Part shown: one piece after another, positions 17,380 to 26,203 of the stretch
How the letters are laid out: every line of letters starts with the position of its first letter
How positions within the stretch are numbered: the first letter of the stretch is position 1
Assembly: GCF_018613605.1 (NCBI RefSeq)
Contig: NZ_JAGGPU010000022.1
Coordinates: forward strand, 1 to 64,000
Direction of reading: 5' to 3'
Origin: Pedobacter sp. ISL-64
GTDB lineage: Bacteria > Bacteroidota > Bacteroidia > Sphingobacteriales > Sphingobacteriaceae
DNA length: 64,000 nucleotides
The notes under the pieces: model-generated
Told to the model about the DNA's origin: nothing
The model's input: only the letters and a program-made list of their open reading frames with translations
The model's database searches: none
Program-made: the position numbers and the translations under genes

Positions 17380-18237
17380 TTGAAAAGGCTAAAACAAATT
17401 GTAAACGAGCTAAAATTAACGCAGGCGGCGCCTGATGCAGCTTTAATGCGTGAGTTTATTTTCTACTCCCCCAAAATGCCATTACGCCTGCATCAGGAAC
17501 AGCTTATTGCTACCTCGAAACAGTTTAGCCTCAAGGTTTTTGATGCCTATTTTACCAATGCCGATATAAGCATTAACTGCTTTAGCTGGGGAAATGGAAA
17601 ACGTAAAGTGTTACTTACGCATGGCTGGGCTTCGAAGGCTTTAGATTTTTATGAACTGATTATTGAGCTCCTGAAAATAGATGACCTGGAAATCATTGCT
17701 TTTGATGCACCTGGCAACGGAAGCTCAATCTCTGAATTTTCCAACCTGATGTTATATGCCGGTTCAGTAAAATCTATTGCCTTAAACTATGCACAACCTG
17801 ATGTCCTCATTGGGCATTCGCTTGGCGGCATGGCTAATGTAATTGCTTTGCAGGAGCTGGGTGTTACGCCCAATCTGCTTATTAGTATCGCACAATTAAT
17901 CAGACTGAAAGAAAACTTCGAACAAAGTCTCGATTCGGTGAACATCGGCATCAAGGATCAAGATATCTTTTTCAGCAACTTTGCCAAAGAATTCCCCGTT
18001 CCTGTAAGCCACTTTAACCTGACCGAACTGTATCAGTTAAGTCCGGATTTAGATCATTTTCTGGCTTATGATCCTGCCGATCATATTTCGCCATACCCAT
18101 TTCTTAAAGAATTTTTGGATAAATATCCCGCAATCAGTTCAAAATCTTTTGAGGATGTGGGGCATTATAAAATCCTCAGATCGCTTGAGGTAATTGAGGA
18201 TATTGTGAAGAGAATTTCTGCGCTTCCAATGTCATAA
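17380..18237 (+). CDS. Alpha/beta hydrolase
   Basis: Up to 285 residues with the alpha/beta hydrolase fold. The oxyanion region is LTHGWASKA, the nucleophile elbow GHSLGG (about residues 146-151), a candidate acid lies in DPADHISPY and the catalytic His in VGHYKILRS. The substrate is not predictable; esterases and lipases are the usual activities. The frame opens with a TTG at 17380, 18 nt after the preceding stop; an ATG at 17446 would shorten the protein by 22 residues without harming the fold, so the start is uncertain. A 600-bp repeat-rich spacer follows. Confidence 0.85.
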   Translation: MKRLKQIVNELKLTQAAPDAALMREFIFYSPKMPLRLHQEQLIATSKQFSLKVFDAYFTNADISINCFSWGNGKRKVLLTHGWASKALDFYELIIELLKIDDLEIIAFDAPGNGSSISEFSNLMLYAGSVKSIALNYAQPDVLIGHSLGGMANVIALQELGVTPNLLISIAQLIRLKENFEQSLDSVNIGIKDQDIFFSNFAKEFPVPVSHFNLTELYQLSPDLDHFLAYDPADHISPYPFLKEFLDKYPAISSKSFEDVGHYKILRSLEVIEDIVKRISALPMS

Positions 18238-18837
18238 ATGTATCAGGCGGTAACATCATGCGCCAGAAAGGATTCTTAAACTGTTCCAGTTAGCTTAAAG
18301 AGGTTAATAGGAAATGAGTGGTTTTGTGCTTTGGCATTTTCAGTCCCGCTTTTGGTTCGAGTTCCGATGAAGGATCGGAAGCTCTTCCCAACAATCGGGT
18401 TTATTTAACCTAGACTAGTGCAGGGAACAGAGATTTTTCATCTGCCAATAATAAAAATCGGCTATTGTAAACAAACCATTGTTAACTAAACCCGACAGTA
18501 GCGAGCATCCCGATTATTTTCAATCGGGATAAAGCGAATGGCGGGAAACAGCACCTATGAAATGCTGCCTCTTCATTTTCTAAAAAATAGAAGGATTTAT
18601 ACTTAATAACCTGAACTAGATAATTAAAACTTTAAGATCTTAGTTAGGTGTCAGATGGTAATATCTGACACACGAAAAAGAATTGGTATCTGTTTTTATA
18701 CATTATAACTTCCTACCTCCGTCTTGGTCTCCCGACTAATAGTTCCATGGACCAATTTATTGCTCATCCATAACAGTGCATAACAGTTAAAATTACTGTA
18801 TATTCTATTTTAGAGCAACCAAATATATTAATAGCGC
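18238..18837. repeat. 600-bp spacer with a CCCGC-bounded palindromic element
   Basis: From about 18346 (TCCCGC) to 18577 there is a structured element: TCGGGTTTATTTAAC (about 18395) pairs with GTTAACTAAACCCGA (about 18483), and CATCCCGATT pairs with AATCGGGAT (about 18510-18532). It ends GGCGGGAAACAGC followed by ACCTATGAAATGCTG. The last part is found inverted at 35165-35196. Further on, GTGTCAGAT, six bases, ATCTGACAC (18648-18671) is a perfect inverted repeat, and ACAGT/ACTGT (18783-18799) a weak one close to rhaT. No TAnnTTTG promoter was recognised before rhaT. Confidence 0.7.
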
Positions 18838-19932
18838 ATGCAAGCAATTTTAGGTGTAATTTTTCATTTCTTCGGTGGTTTCGCCTCCGGAAGTTTTTAT
18901 ATTCCGTACAAAAAAGTTAAAGGCTGGGCCTGGGAAAGTTACTGGATCGTTGGAGGAATCTTCTCCTGGTTAATCGTTCCGCCACTTGCTGCTTTTTTAA
19001 CCATCCCGAATTTTACGGCAATTATAACCAGTACCAACGGTAGTATTTTATGGCTAACCTATTTTTTTGGTTTGCTTTGGGGTATTGGAGGCTTAACCTA
19101 TGGTTTAGGCGTCCGTTATCTGGGTGTATCATTAGGGAGTAGTATCATTTTAGGACTTTGTATGGTTTTGGGTTCGATTCTGCCATCTATCTACTTTGAT
19201 TTTTTCCCTCAGGCAGGTAAAGATACTTTTACCATGTTTCTACATACCGATTGGGGTCGCATGGTATTGCTGGGGCTGTTAGTCTGCGTTGTGGGTATTG
19301 TCATCTGCGGTAAAGCAGGTATGATGAAAGAGAAGGAAATGAAATCTGGTATTACCGATCCTCACGGCATGGAGGTTAAAACAGAATATAAGTTTGGCCT
19401 TGGTCTATTCGTGGGTATTGTTTCGGGTGTTTTAAGTGCTTGCTTTAACTTTGGTATCGAAGCCGGAAAACCAATGGCTGAAGCTGCAAACGCCATCTGG
19501 AAAGCAGCAAATCCTGCTGAAACAGGTAATTTCTTATTCCAGAACAACGTTACTTATGTAATTGTGCTTTGGGGTGGTTTAACCACCAATTTTATCTGGT
19601 GTATGGTATTAAATGCAAGGAATAAAACATTTGGCGATTATACCAATGCAAAAACGCCACTGTTAAAAAATTATATTTTTTCGGCATTGGCAGGTACCAC
19701 CTGGTTCTTACAATTCTTTTTCTATGGCATGGGCGAAAGCAAAATGGGTAACGGTGCCAGTTCGTGGATTCTGCACATGGCCTTTATCATTTTAATTGCC
19801 AATGTATGGGGGCTGGTATTAAAAGAGTGGAAAGGTGTGTCGAGAAAAACATTGATTACTGTTTTGGCGGGTATTTTAACCATCATCATTTCGGTACTCA
19901 TTGTTGGTTATGGTAATTCAATAAAAGGTTAA
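18838..19932 (+). CDS. rhaT: L-rhamnose/proton symporter RhaT
   Basis: 364 residues with about ten membrane helices, matching the RhaT family in the drug/metabolite transporter superfamily; typical signatures are HFFGGFASGSFYIPYKKVKGWAWE at the start region and the WLTYFFGLLWGIGGLTYG helix. It imports L-rhamnose with protons through the inner membrane. First gene of the rhamnose cluster, 28 nt before the aldolase/dehydrogenase gene. An acidic/charged loop (about residues 160-180) lies in the cytoplasm. Assignment is strengthened by the neighbours rhaI and the kinase. Confidence 0.95.
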   Translation: MQAILGVIFHFFGGFASGSFYIPYKKVKGWAWESYWIVGGIFSWLIVPPLAAFLTIPNFTAIITSTNGSILWLTYFFGLLWGIGGLTYGLGVRYLGVSLGSSIILGLCMVLGSILPSIYFDFFPQAGKDTFTMFLHTDWGRMVLLGLLVCVVGIVICGKAGMMKEKEMKSGITDPHGMEVKTEYKFGLGLFVGIVSGVLSACFNFGIEAGKPMAEAANAIWKAANPAETGNFLFQNNVTYVIVLWGGLTTNFIWCMVLNARNKTFGDYTNAKTPLLKNYIFSALAGTTWFLQFFFYGMGESKMGNGASSWILHMAFIILIANVWGLVLKEWKGVSRKTLITVLAGILTIIISVLIVGYGNSIKG

Positions 19933-19960
19933 TAAATAAAAATTTAAATAGAATATAAGA

Positions 19961-22081
19961 ATGTCAATCGATACGAAAAGTTATAAGCACGTAAGCTATT
20001 TGTGGGATGAAGAGGAAGCCGCAAAACTTGCTGGTGATGAAGTTGCCCTCTTAATTTATCGCTCAAATTTATTGGGTGCAGATTTACGCTTAACCAATTA
20101 TGGAGGTGGAAATACCTCGTGTAAAGTATTGGAAAAAGATCCGCTTACCGGCCTAGAAACCGAAGTAATGTGGGTAAAAGGCTCAGGTGGCGATTTAGGT
20201 ACCTTAAAGAAAAGTGGTCTTGCAGCATTATATGTTGATCGTTTGCGTAGTCTGAAAAATATTTACCGTGGTGTAGAACACGAAGATGAAATGGTTGAAC
20301 TGTTTAACCACTGTATTTTCGATTTAAGTTCTAAAGCACCATCAATCGATACTCCTCTGCATGGTTTTTTACCGTTTGCACATATCGATCACTTGCACCC
20401 GGATGCGGCTATCGCCATCGCTGCGGCTAAAGACGGTAAAAAAATTACCGAAGAATTATTTGGTGGAACGATAGGCTGGGTAGAATGGAAAAAACCTGGT
20501 TTCGAACTGGGCCTGCAATTAAAGCAATGTTTAGATGAGAATCCAGGTATCCGTGGTATTATGTTGGGCTCACATGGTTTGTTTACCTGGGGCGATACGG
20601 CTTACGAAAGTTACCTGAATACCTTAGAAGTAATCGAAATCTGTTCTGATTACCTCAGCCAGAATTATGGAAAAAAAAGACCTGTTTTTGGTGGACAGAA
20701 GATTGAAAGTGCAGCAGCAGATCAGCGTAAACAACAAGCGGCTGCTTTAGCACCTGTTTTGCGTGGTTTATGTTCTTCTAAACAGCACATGATCGGTCAT
20801 TTTACCGACGACAGTCGTGTTTTAGAATTCATCAATTCTAACGATTTGGATCGCCTTGCCCCAATGGGCACAAGCTGCCCTGATCACTTTTTACGCACCA
20901 AAATCAGTCCGCTGGTTTTAACTTTAGCAAGCGATGCCGATTTATCGGATGTTAAAGCACTAAAAGAAACATTGGAGCCAGCTTTCGAAGCATATAGGGC
21001 AATGTACACGGCTTATTACGAAGCCTGTAAACATCCAAACAGTCCTGCCATTCGCGATACCAATCCGGTTGTTATTTTATATCCTGGTATCGGAATGTTT
21101 ACCTTCTCTAAGGATAAACAAACGGCAAGGGTTGCTGCAGAATTCTATATCAATGCCATTAACGTAATGAAAGGCGCTGAGGCCGTTTCAGAATATACTT
21201 CTTTACCGCACCAGGAAGCTTTTAACATCGAATATTGGTTGTTGGAAGAAGCGAAGTTACAGCGTATGCCTAAGCCAAAACCTTTAACAGGTAAAATTGC
21301 TTTGATTACCGGTAGTGCAGGTGGTATAGGTAAAGCAATTGCTAAAAAGTTTGTTGCAGAAGGTGGCGTGGTGATTTTAAACGATATGAATGCCGAGCGT
21401 TTGGAGGAAGCAGGTAAGGAATTTGCAAGCCTGTATGGTAAAGATTCTTATAGTACCGCAATTTTAAATGTAACCAGCGAAGCAGATATTAAACAAGCTT
21501 TCGATTCGGCTGCTTTGGCTTTTGGTGGAGTAGATATTATTGTAAACAATGCAGGGTTATCGATTTCTAAAACCATTGCTGATCATACCGAGAAGGATTG
21601 GGACTTATTATATGATGTTTTGGTAAAAGGTCAGTTTTTTATTACTCAGGCTGCAACAAATACGATGCAAAAGCAGAATATTGGTGGCGATATCATTAAT
21701 ATTGTAAGTAAGAACGCCCTGGTAAGCGGACCTAACAATGCCGGTTATGGCAGTGCAAAAGCTGCCCAGTTACATTTGAGCAGGTTAAATGCTGCAGAAT
21801 TGGGAGCCGATAATATCCGTGTAAATGTAGTTAATCCTGATGCTGTAATCAGCGATAGTAATATCTGGGCAGGGGGTTGGGCAGAAGGCCGTGCAAAAGC
21901 TTACGGAATTACCGTTGCAGAACTACCGGCTTATTACGCGAAACGTACTTTGTTAAATCAGATTATACTACCAGATGATATTGCCAATGCTTGTTTCGCC
22001 TTTGTGGGTGGCTTGCTGCACAAATCAACCGGAAATGTTTTAAATGTTGATGGCGGAGTAGCCATGGCATTTGTAAGATAG
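19961..22081 (+). CDS. rhaEW: Bifunctional rhamnulose-1-phosphate aldolase/lactaldehyde dehydrogenase
   Basis: 706 residues made of two enzymes. The N-terminal class II aldolase domain (about 20-420) has the zinc-site histidines in HGFLPFAHIDHLH (H134, H141, H144, H146) and SHGLF (H205). The C-terminal short-chain dehydrogenase (about 435-706) has TGSAGGIG for NAD binding, NNAG, and the catalytic YxxxK at Y596/K600. In Bacillus subtilis the homologous RhaEW splits L-rhamnulose-1-phosphate to DHAP and L-lactaldehyde and oxidises the latter to L-lactate. Length and domain order agree. It lies between rhaT (28 nt before) and rhaI, with an unusual 229-bp hairpin-rich gap after it. Confidence 0.95.
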   Translation: MSIDTKSYKHVSYLWDEEEAAKLAGDEVALLIYRSNLLGADLRLTNYGGGNTSCKVLEKDPLTGLETEVMWVKGSGGDLGTLKKSGLAALYVDRLRSLKNIYRGVEHEDEMVELFNHCIFDLSSKAPSIDTPLHGFLPFAHIDHLHPDAAIAIAAAKDGKKITEELFGGTIGWVEWKKPGFELGLQLKQCLDENPGIRGIMLGSHGLFTWGDTAYESYLNTLEVIEICSDYLSQNYGKKRPVFGGQKIESAAADQRKQQAAALAPVLRGLCSSKQHMIGHFTDDSRVLEFINSNDLDRLAPMGTSCPDHFLRTKISPLVLTLASDADLSDVKALKETLEPAFEAYRAMYTAYYEACKHPNSPAIRDTNPVVILYPGIGMFTFSKDKQTARVAAEFYINAINVMKGAEAVSEYTSLPHQEAFNIEYWLLEEAKLQRMPKPKPLTGKIALITGSAGGIGKAIAKKFVAEGGVVILNDMNAERLEEAGKEFASLYGKDSYSTAILNVTSEADIKQAFDSAALAFGGVDIIVNNAGLSISKTIADHTEKDWDLLYDVLVKGQFFITQAATNTMQKQNIGGDIINIVSKNALVSGPNNAGYGSAKAAQLHLSRLNAAELGADNIRVNVVNPDAVISDSNIWAGGWAEGRAKAYGITVAELPAYYAKRTLLNQIILPDDIANACFAFVGGLLHKSTGNVLNVDGGVAMAFVR

Positions 22082-22310
22082 CTTAATCCACGGTTTGTGT
22101 CTCCACAGATCGAAAGAAGATAAGTTAAATGGTCTGTGAGGACACAGACCATGGCGACAAATTCAGTTTTAGTAAATTGTTTAATCGGTCTGTGCCAGGC
22201 ACAGACCGAAATGACTTTAATTTTTTTATAATCGCCCCCGTTTGGAACGAGGATGAGCGAGAACGGCGATTGTATCGCCGCAACATTAACCTAATAAACC
22301 AAATATTCTC
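22082..22310. promoter_or_regulatory. Hairpin-rich gap inside the rhamnose operon
   Basis: Four successive stem-loops: 22091-22112 (CGGTTTGTG/CACAGATCG, paired with G-U wobbles), 22129-22152 (ATGGTCTGTG, AGGA, CACAGACCAT), 22185-22209 (TCGGTCTGTG, CCAGG, CACAGACCGA) and 22264-22280 (CGGCGAT, TGT, ATCGCCG). No T-tract follows the strong ones directly, though TTTTTTTAT follows the third at about 22220. They may act as attenuators, mRNA processing or stabilising sites, or be mobile hairpin repeats. Other gaps in this operon are only 15-43 nt. Confidence 0.65.
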
Positions 22311-23591
22311 ATGAATATCGAGCAGAACCAAATAGAAAAACATAACGACTCCCTTTTAACCTCACATCAGCGTAAACTTTCTTTTTTAAAAGAAGATTGG
22401 GCGCACGTTGATGTAGAAAGCGTAATCCAGAAATTGGTTGATTTTCAGATTGCCATTCCAAGTTGGGCTTTAGGTACAGGTGGAACACGTTTTGGGCGTT
22501 TTGCCATTACTGGTGGTGAACCACGTACCATTGAAGAAAAAATTGAAGATGTTGGTCTGCTTCATGCCCTTAATGGCGCAAGTGGCGCAATTTCGCTTCA
22601 CATTCCTTGGGATATTCCTCAAGATGCTGAAGCGTTAAAAACTTTGGCATCTGGCTATGGTTTAAAATTCGATGCCATGAACTCGAATACCTTTCAAGAT
22701 CAGAAAGGTTCTGCACATAGCTATAAATTTGGTTCGTTACAGAATGTAAATAAAGAAATCCGTAAACAGGCGATCGAGCATAATATAGAAGTAATTAAAC
22801 ATGGCATCGCGCTAGGATCTGATGCATTAACCGTTTGGCTAGCCGATGGTTCTTGTTTCCCTGGTCAGCTTAATTTCCGCAAAGCTTTCGAAAATACATT
22901 AGAAAGTCTGCAAGAAATCTATTCAGCACTGCCAGAAGATTGGAAAATGTTTGTGGAGTACAAAGCCTTCGAACCTAATTTTTATTCAACTACGGTTGGC
23001 GATTGGGGACAATCATTGTTATATGCAAGTAAACTAGGTAAAAAAGCCTATACATTGGTCGATTTGGGCCACCATTTGCCTAATGCAAACATTGAGCAGA
23101 TTGTTGCTTTATTGTTAATGGAAGGAAAATTGGGTGGTTTCCACTTTAATGATTCTAAATATGGCGATGATGATTTAACCGCAGGAAGCATTAAACCTTA
23201 CCAGTTATTCTTAATTTTTAACGAACTGGTAGAGGGTATGGATGCAAAAGGTATGAACCATGCAAAAGATTTAGGTTGGATGATAGATGCTTCTCACAAT
23301 GTGAAAGACCCTCTAGAAGATTTATTACAATCAGTGGAAGCGATTATGATTGCTTATGCACAAGCCTTATTGGTTGATAGAAAAGCATTAAACGAAGCGC
23401 AGAACAACAACGATGTAGCAAAAGCACAGGAAATTTTGCAGCATACTTTCCGGAGCGATTTAAGGGCTTTGGTAGCCGAAGCCAGATTAAGGGCTGGAGC
23501 TGCTTTATCACCAATCGCTTTATACCGCGGTTTAGAAGTTAGAACTAAGTTAGTTAATCACCGCGGAAATACTGTTGCCACAGGTTTGTAA
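22311..23591 (+). CDS. rhaI: L-rhamnose isomerase (Pseudomonas stutzeri type)
   Basis: 426 residues, TIM-barrel sugar isomerase. It resembles the P. stutzeri/Gram-positive type of L-rhamnose isomerase rather than E. coli RhaA: the segments SWALGTGGTRFGRF, SLHIPWDIP, DAMNSNTF, LVDLGHHLPNANIE and GGFHFNDSKYGDDDL are all characteristic, and the last two carry the metal-binding His and Asp residues. It converts L-rhamnose to L-rhamnulose (this type often accepts other sugars, such as L-lyxose or allose). Followed after 15 nt by the kinase gene. Confidence 0.95.
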   Translation: MNIEQNQIEKHNDSLLTSHQRKLSFLKEDWAHVDVESVIQKLVDFQIAIPSWALGTGGTRFGRFAITGGEPRTIEEKIEDVGLLHALNGASGAISLHIPWDIPQDAEALKTLASGYGLKFDAMNSNTFQDQKGSAHSYKFGSLQNVNKEIRKQAIEHNIEVIKHGIALGSDALTVWLADGSCFPGQLNFRKAFENTLESLQEIYSALPEDWKMFVEYKAFEPNFYSTTVGDWGQSLLYASKLGKKAYTLVDLGHHLPNANIEQIVALLLMEGKLGGFHFNDSKYGDDDLTAGSIKPYQLFLIFNELVEGMDAKGMNHAKDLGWMIDASHNVKDPLEDLLQSVEAIMIAYAQALLVDRKALNEAQNNNDVAKAQEILQHTFRSDLRALVAEARLRAGAALSPIALYRGLEVRTKLVNHRGNTVATGL

Positions 23592-23606
23592 ATAGAGAAA
23601 TAGAAA

Positions 23607-24992
23607 ATGCCTAAACCTGTTATTGCCATATTTGATGTTGGGAAAACGAATAAAAAACTGTTTCTAATTGATGAAAACTACAGTATTGTTTACGAACGGT
23701 CTGCACGTTTTGTAGAAACAGTTGATGAGGATGGCGAACCATGCGAAAATCTCGAAAGCCTGCGTTCATCAGTTTACGATTCCCTGCACCAGGTTTTACA
23801 GTTAAAAGAGTTCGATATTAGGGCCATAAACTTTTCTACTTATGGTGCCAGTTTTGTTTATCTCGATGAAAACGGCGATCCCCTAACACCACTTTATAAC
23901 TATTTAAAAGAATACCCCGAAGAGCTTAAAAAAGCATTTTATGCAAAATACGGAGGTGAGGAGAAGATTTCCTTAGAAACGGCCTCACCAATTTTGGGCA
24001 GCTTAAATTCAGGGATGCAATTGTATCGCCTGAAAAACGAAAAGCCCGAAATATTTAAAAAAGTGAAGTGGGCTTTACACCTGCCTCAATATTTAAGTTA
24101 TTTAATTACGGGTAAGGCCGTGGCTGATATTACCAGCATAGGCTGCCACACCCAGCTTTGGGATTTCAATAAAAGTGAATACCATAACTGGGTTACTACC
24201 GAAAAAATCGATGAGAAATTTGGTGCATTTACCCCTGCAGATTCCAGCCTGAAAACTGATTTCGAAGGGAGCAGCGTAAAGGTTGGTGTAGGTTTGCACG
24301 ATAGTTCTGCAGCACTGATTCCCTATCTAGCCAATTTTAATACACCGTTTGTGCTCATTTCAACAGGAACCTGGTGTATCAGTTTAAACCCTTTCAACCA
24401 GCAGCCTTTAACTGCCGAAGAACTTAAACAGGATTGCCTGTGTTACATGCACTTTAAAGGTAAAGCGGTAAAGGCTTCACGTATTTTTGCTGGTTATGAG
24501 CACGAGGTACAGCTTAAGCGTATAGCAGAACATTTCGATCGCGCCGCCTATCTGTTTAAACATTTAAAGTTTAATCCTTCAATGATTTTGAAACTGGCCA
24601 ATAAAATCCCTGAAAACCAACAGGAGCAGCAGGGCTTTTCAGCAAATTCTGCTTTCCCGGAGCGTGATCTGAACCTCTTTCAAACGGCAGAAGAAGCCTA
24701 TCACCAATTAATTTTTGATCTGATCAAACAGCAGATTTACTCGTTAAAGCTAATTTTAAATGCAGGTGTGAAAAGAATTTTTGTAGACGGTGGTTTCGGT
24801 AAAAATGCAATTTATATGCATCTTTTGGCTACTTCTATTCCAGATATTGAGGTTTATGCCTCTTCAGTTTCGCAGGCTACGGCGATAGGAACGGCCTTAG
24901 CAATAAATGATGCGTGGAACGAAAACCCTGCACCAACGGATATGATCCAGTTAAAATACTATTCTGCCATACAACGTACATTAGATTTTTAG
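23607..24992 (+). CDS. rhaB: FGGY-family carbohydrate kinase, probable rhamnulokinase
   Basis: 461 residues of the FGGY sugar kinase family. The N-terminal phosphate-binding motif is FDVGKTNKKLFL (residues about 8-20), the second domain has LHDSSAALIPYL with a catalytic-type Asp and STGTWCISLNP, and near the C-terminus FVDGGFGKNAIYMHLLA is the adenosine motif. From the operon context the substrate is L-rhamnulose, giving L-rhamnulose-1-phosphate for the aldolase. Its sequence is not the classic E. coli RhaB, so the symbol rests on context. The stop codon lies inside the first copy of a repeated palindrome (24991-25018). Confidence 0.88.
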   Translation: MPKPVIAIFDVGKTNKKLFLIDENYSIVYERSARFVETVDEDGEPCENLESLRSSVYDSLHQVLQLKEFDIRAINFSTYGASFVYLDENGDPLTPLYNYLKEYPEELKKAFYAKYGGEEKISLETASPILGSLNSGMQLYRLKNEKPEIFKKVKWALHLPQYLSYLITGKAVADITSIGCHTQLWDFNKSEYHNWVTTEKIDEKFGAFTPADSSLKTDFEGSSVKVGVGLHDSSAALIPYLANFNTPFVLISTGTWCISLNPFNQQPLTAEELKQDCLCYMHFKGKAVKASRIFAGYEHEVQLKRIAEHFDRAAYLFKHLKFNPSMILKLANKIPENQQEQQGFSANSAFPERDLNLFQTAEEAYHQLIFDLIKQQIYSLKLILNAGVKRIFVDGGFGKNAIYMHLLATSIPDIEVYASSVSQATAIGTALAINDAWNENPAPTDMIQLKYYSAIQRTLDF

Positions 24993-25018
24993 GAATTTCC
25001 TTATATTAGGAATTTCCT
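24991..25018. promoter_or_regulatory. Directly repeated palindrome before the regulator gene
   Basis: AGGAATTTCCT occurs at 24991-25001 and again at 25008-25018, with 17 bp between starts. Each copy is an odd perfect palindrome (AGGAA-T-TTCCT). It lies 18 nt before the TTG start of the GntR-type gene and is a good candidate for its autoregulatory operator. The same word was not found before rhaT. Confidence 0.5.
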
Positions 25019-25035
25019 ATATCAATATAACCATT

Positions 25036-26067
25036 TTGAAACCAGAAGATTTAATACCCTACATTAACGTCGACGAGTATTCGTCGACGCCAAAATACAA
25101 GCAGTTAACCAATGCTATTTTGGCCGCAATTGAAAGTGGTAAACTTCTGAAAAATAGTTTATTGCCGTCTATTAATGAACTGAGCTTCAGTTTGGAAATG
25201 TCGAGAGATACTGCCGAAAAAGGTTACCGCAACCTCCGGAAACTTGGGGTGGTAGATTCTGTACCGGGTAAGGGTTATTTCATCATCAATACCGATTTCT
25301 CGCGTAAACTAAAGGTCTGTCTACTTTTTAATAAACTCAGTACGCACAAAAAGATCATTTACGATTCGTTTACAAAAACATTGGGTGAGCGTGCTGCGAT
25401 AGACTTTTATATCTACAACAACGATTTCGCACTGTTTAAAAAAATGATCGTTACCAAACGTGATGATTATTCGCACTTTGTAATTATTCCACATTTTTTA
25501 GAAGGAGGCGAAAATGCACACGAAATTATCAATACCATTCCAAAAGAAAAACTAGTTATCCTTGATAAATTGTTGCCAGGAGTAACAGGCGATTATGCTG
25601 CGGCTTATGAAAACTTTGCGCAGGATATTTACGCGGCTTTAGAACAGGCTTTAGATCGGCTATCTCATTACCGGACCTTAAAAATTATCTTCCCAAAAAA
25701 TAGCTATTTTCCACACGAGATTCTAACCGGTTTTTACAGGTTCTGCCAGCAATATGCTTTCGATCATAAAGTAATTCATAACATTAAAGACGAAGAAATT
25801 AATCCTGGGGAGGTATACATTAACCTGATGGAAGACGATCTGGTGATGCTTATTGAACGTTTAATTGCGCAAAAACTTAAAATCGGGAAAGATGTTGGCG
25901 TAATTTCTTATAACGAAACACCGTTAAAAAGAATCATTTTAGATGGTATTACTACAATCTCGACTGATTTTAGCCAATTGGGGGCACAAGCAGCCGAGTT
26001 TATCCTCAGTGGAAAAACCGAAAAGATTGAAGTTCCTTTTTATCTGAACCTGCGTAAGTCGCTTTAA
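25036..26067 (+). CDS. GntR-family regulator with LacI-like sensor domain
   Basis: 343 residues. The N-terminal winged helix of the GntR family (about 1-85) shows KYKQLTNAILAAIESGKL, LLPSINELSFSLEMSRDTAEKGYRNL and PGKGYFI. The remainder (90-340) is a periplasmic-binding-protein-like sensor domain as in LacI/AraR regulators. Such chimeric GntR regulators (AraR type) release DNA on binding a sugar. As the last gene of the rhamnose cluster it is the probable rhamnose regulator. The start is TTG at 25036; the protein begins MKPEDLIPYINVDEYS, which fits the family. Confidence 0.88.
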   Translation: MKPEDLIPYINVDEYSSTPKYKQLTNAILAAIESGKLLKNSLLPSINELSFSLEMSRDTAEKGYRNLRKLGVVDSVPGKGYFIINTDFSRKLKVCLLFNKLSTHKKIIYDSFTKTLGERAAIDFYIYNNDFALFKKMIVTKRDDYSHFVIIPHFLEGGENAHEIINTIPKEKLVILDKLLPGVTGDYAAAYENFAQDIYAALEQALDRLSHYRTLKIIFPKNSYFPHEILTGFYRFCQQYAFDHKVIHNIKDEEINPGEVYINLMEDDLVMLIERLIAQKLKIGKDVGVISYNETPLKRIILDGITTISTDFSQLGAQAAEFILSGKTEKIEVPFYLNLRKSL

Positions 26068-26152
26068 GTTGGACGATCTTCAACTCGCTACGAAGTAGAT
26101 TTAGTTCAGAGCTTTACCCAGCAAAATGCATTCTTTCGTGTAGTTAATATAT

Positions 26153-26183
26153 TTTGAATTTGTTATCTAATTAGCTAACTTTG
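26153..26183 (+). promoter_or_regulatory. Promoter of the HigB/HigA pair
   Basis: TTTG (26153-26156), 19-nt spacer, TAACTTTG (26176-26183). This matches the Bacteroidota consensus on both boxes, and the ATG of the toxin gene is 21 nt downstream, leaving a short leader. Confidence 0.7.
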
Positions 26184-26203
26184 TATTGGCTTAAATTTGG
26201 TTG

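Noticed and set aside
22125..22343. Short frames on both strands in the rhamnose operon gap
   Set aside because: They read through the perfect hairpins and have no family resemblance; the DNA is better explained as structured spacer.
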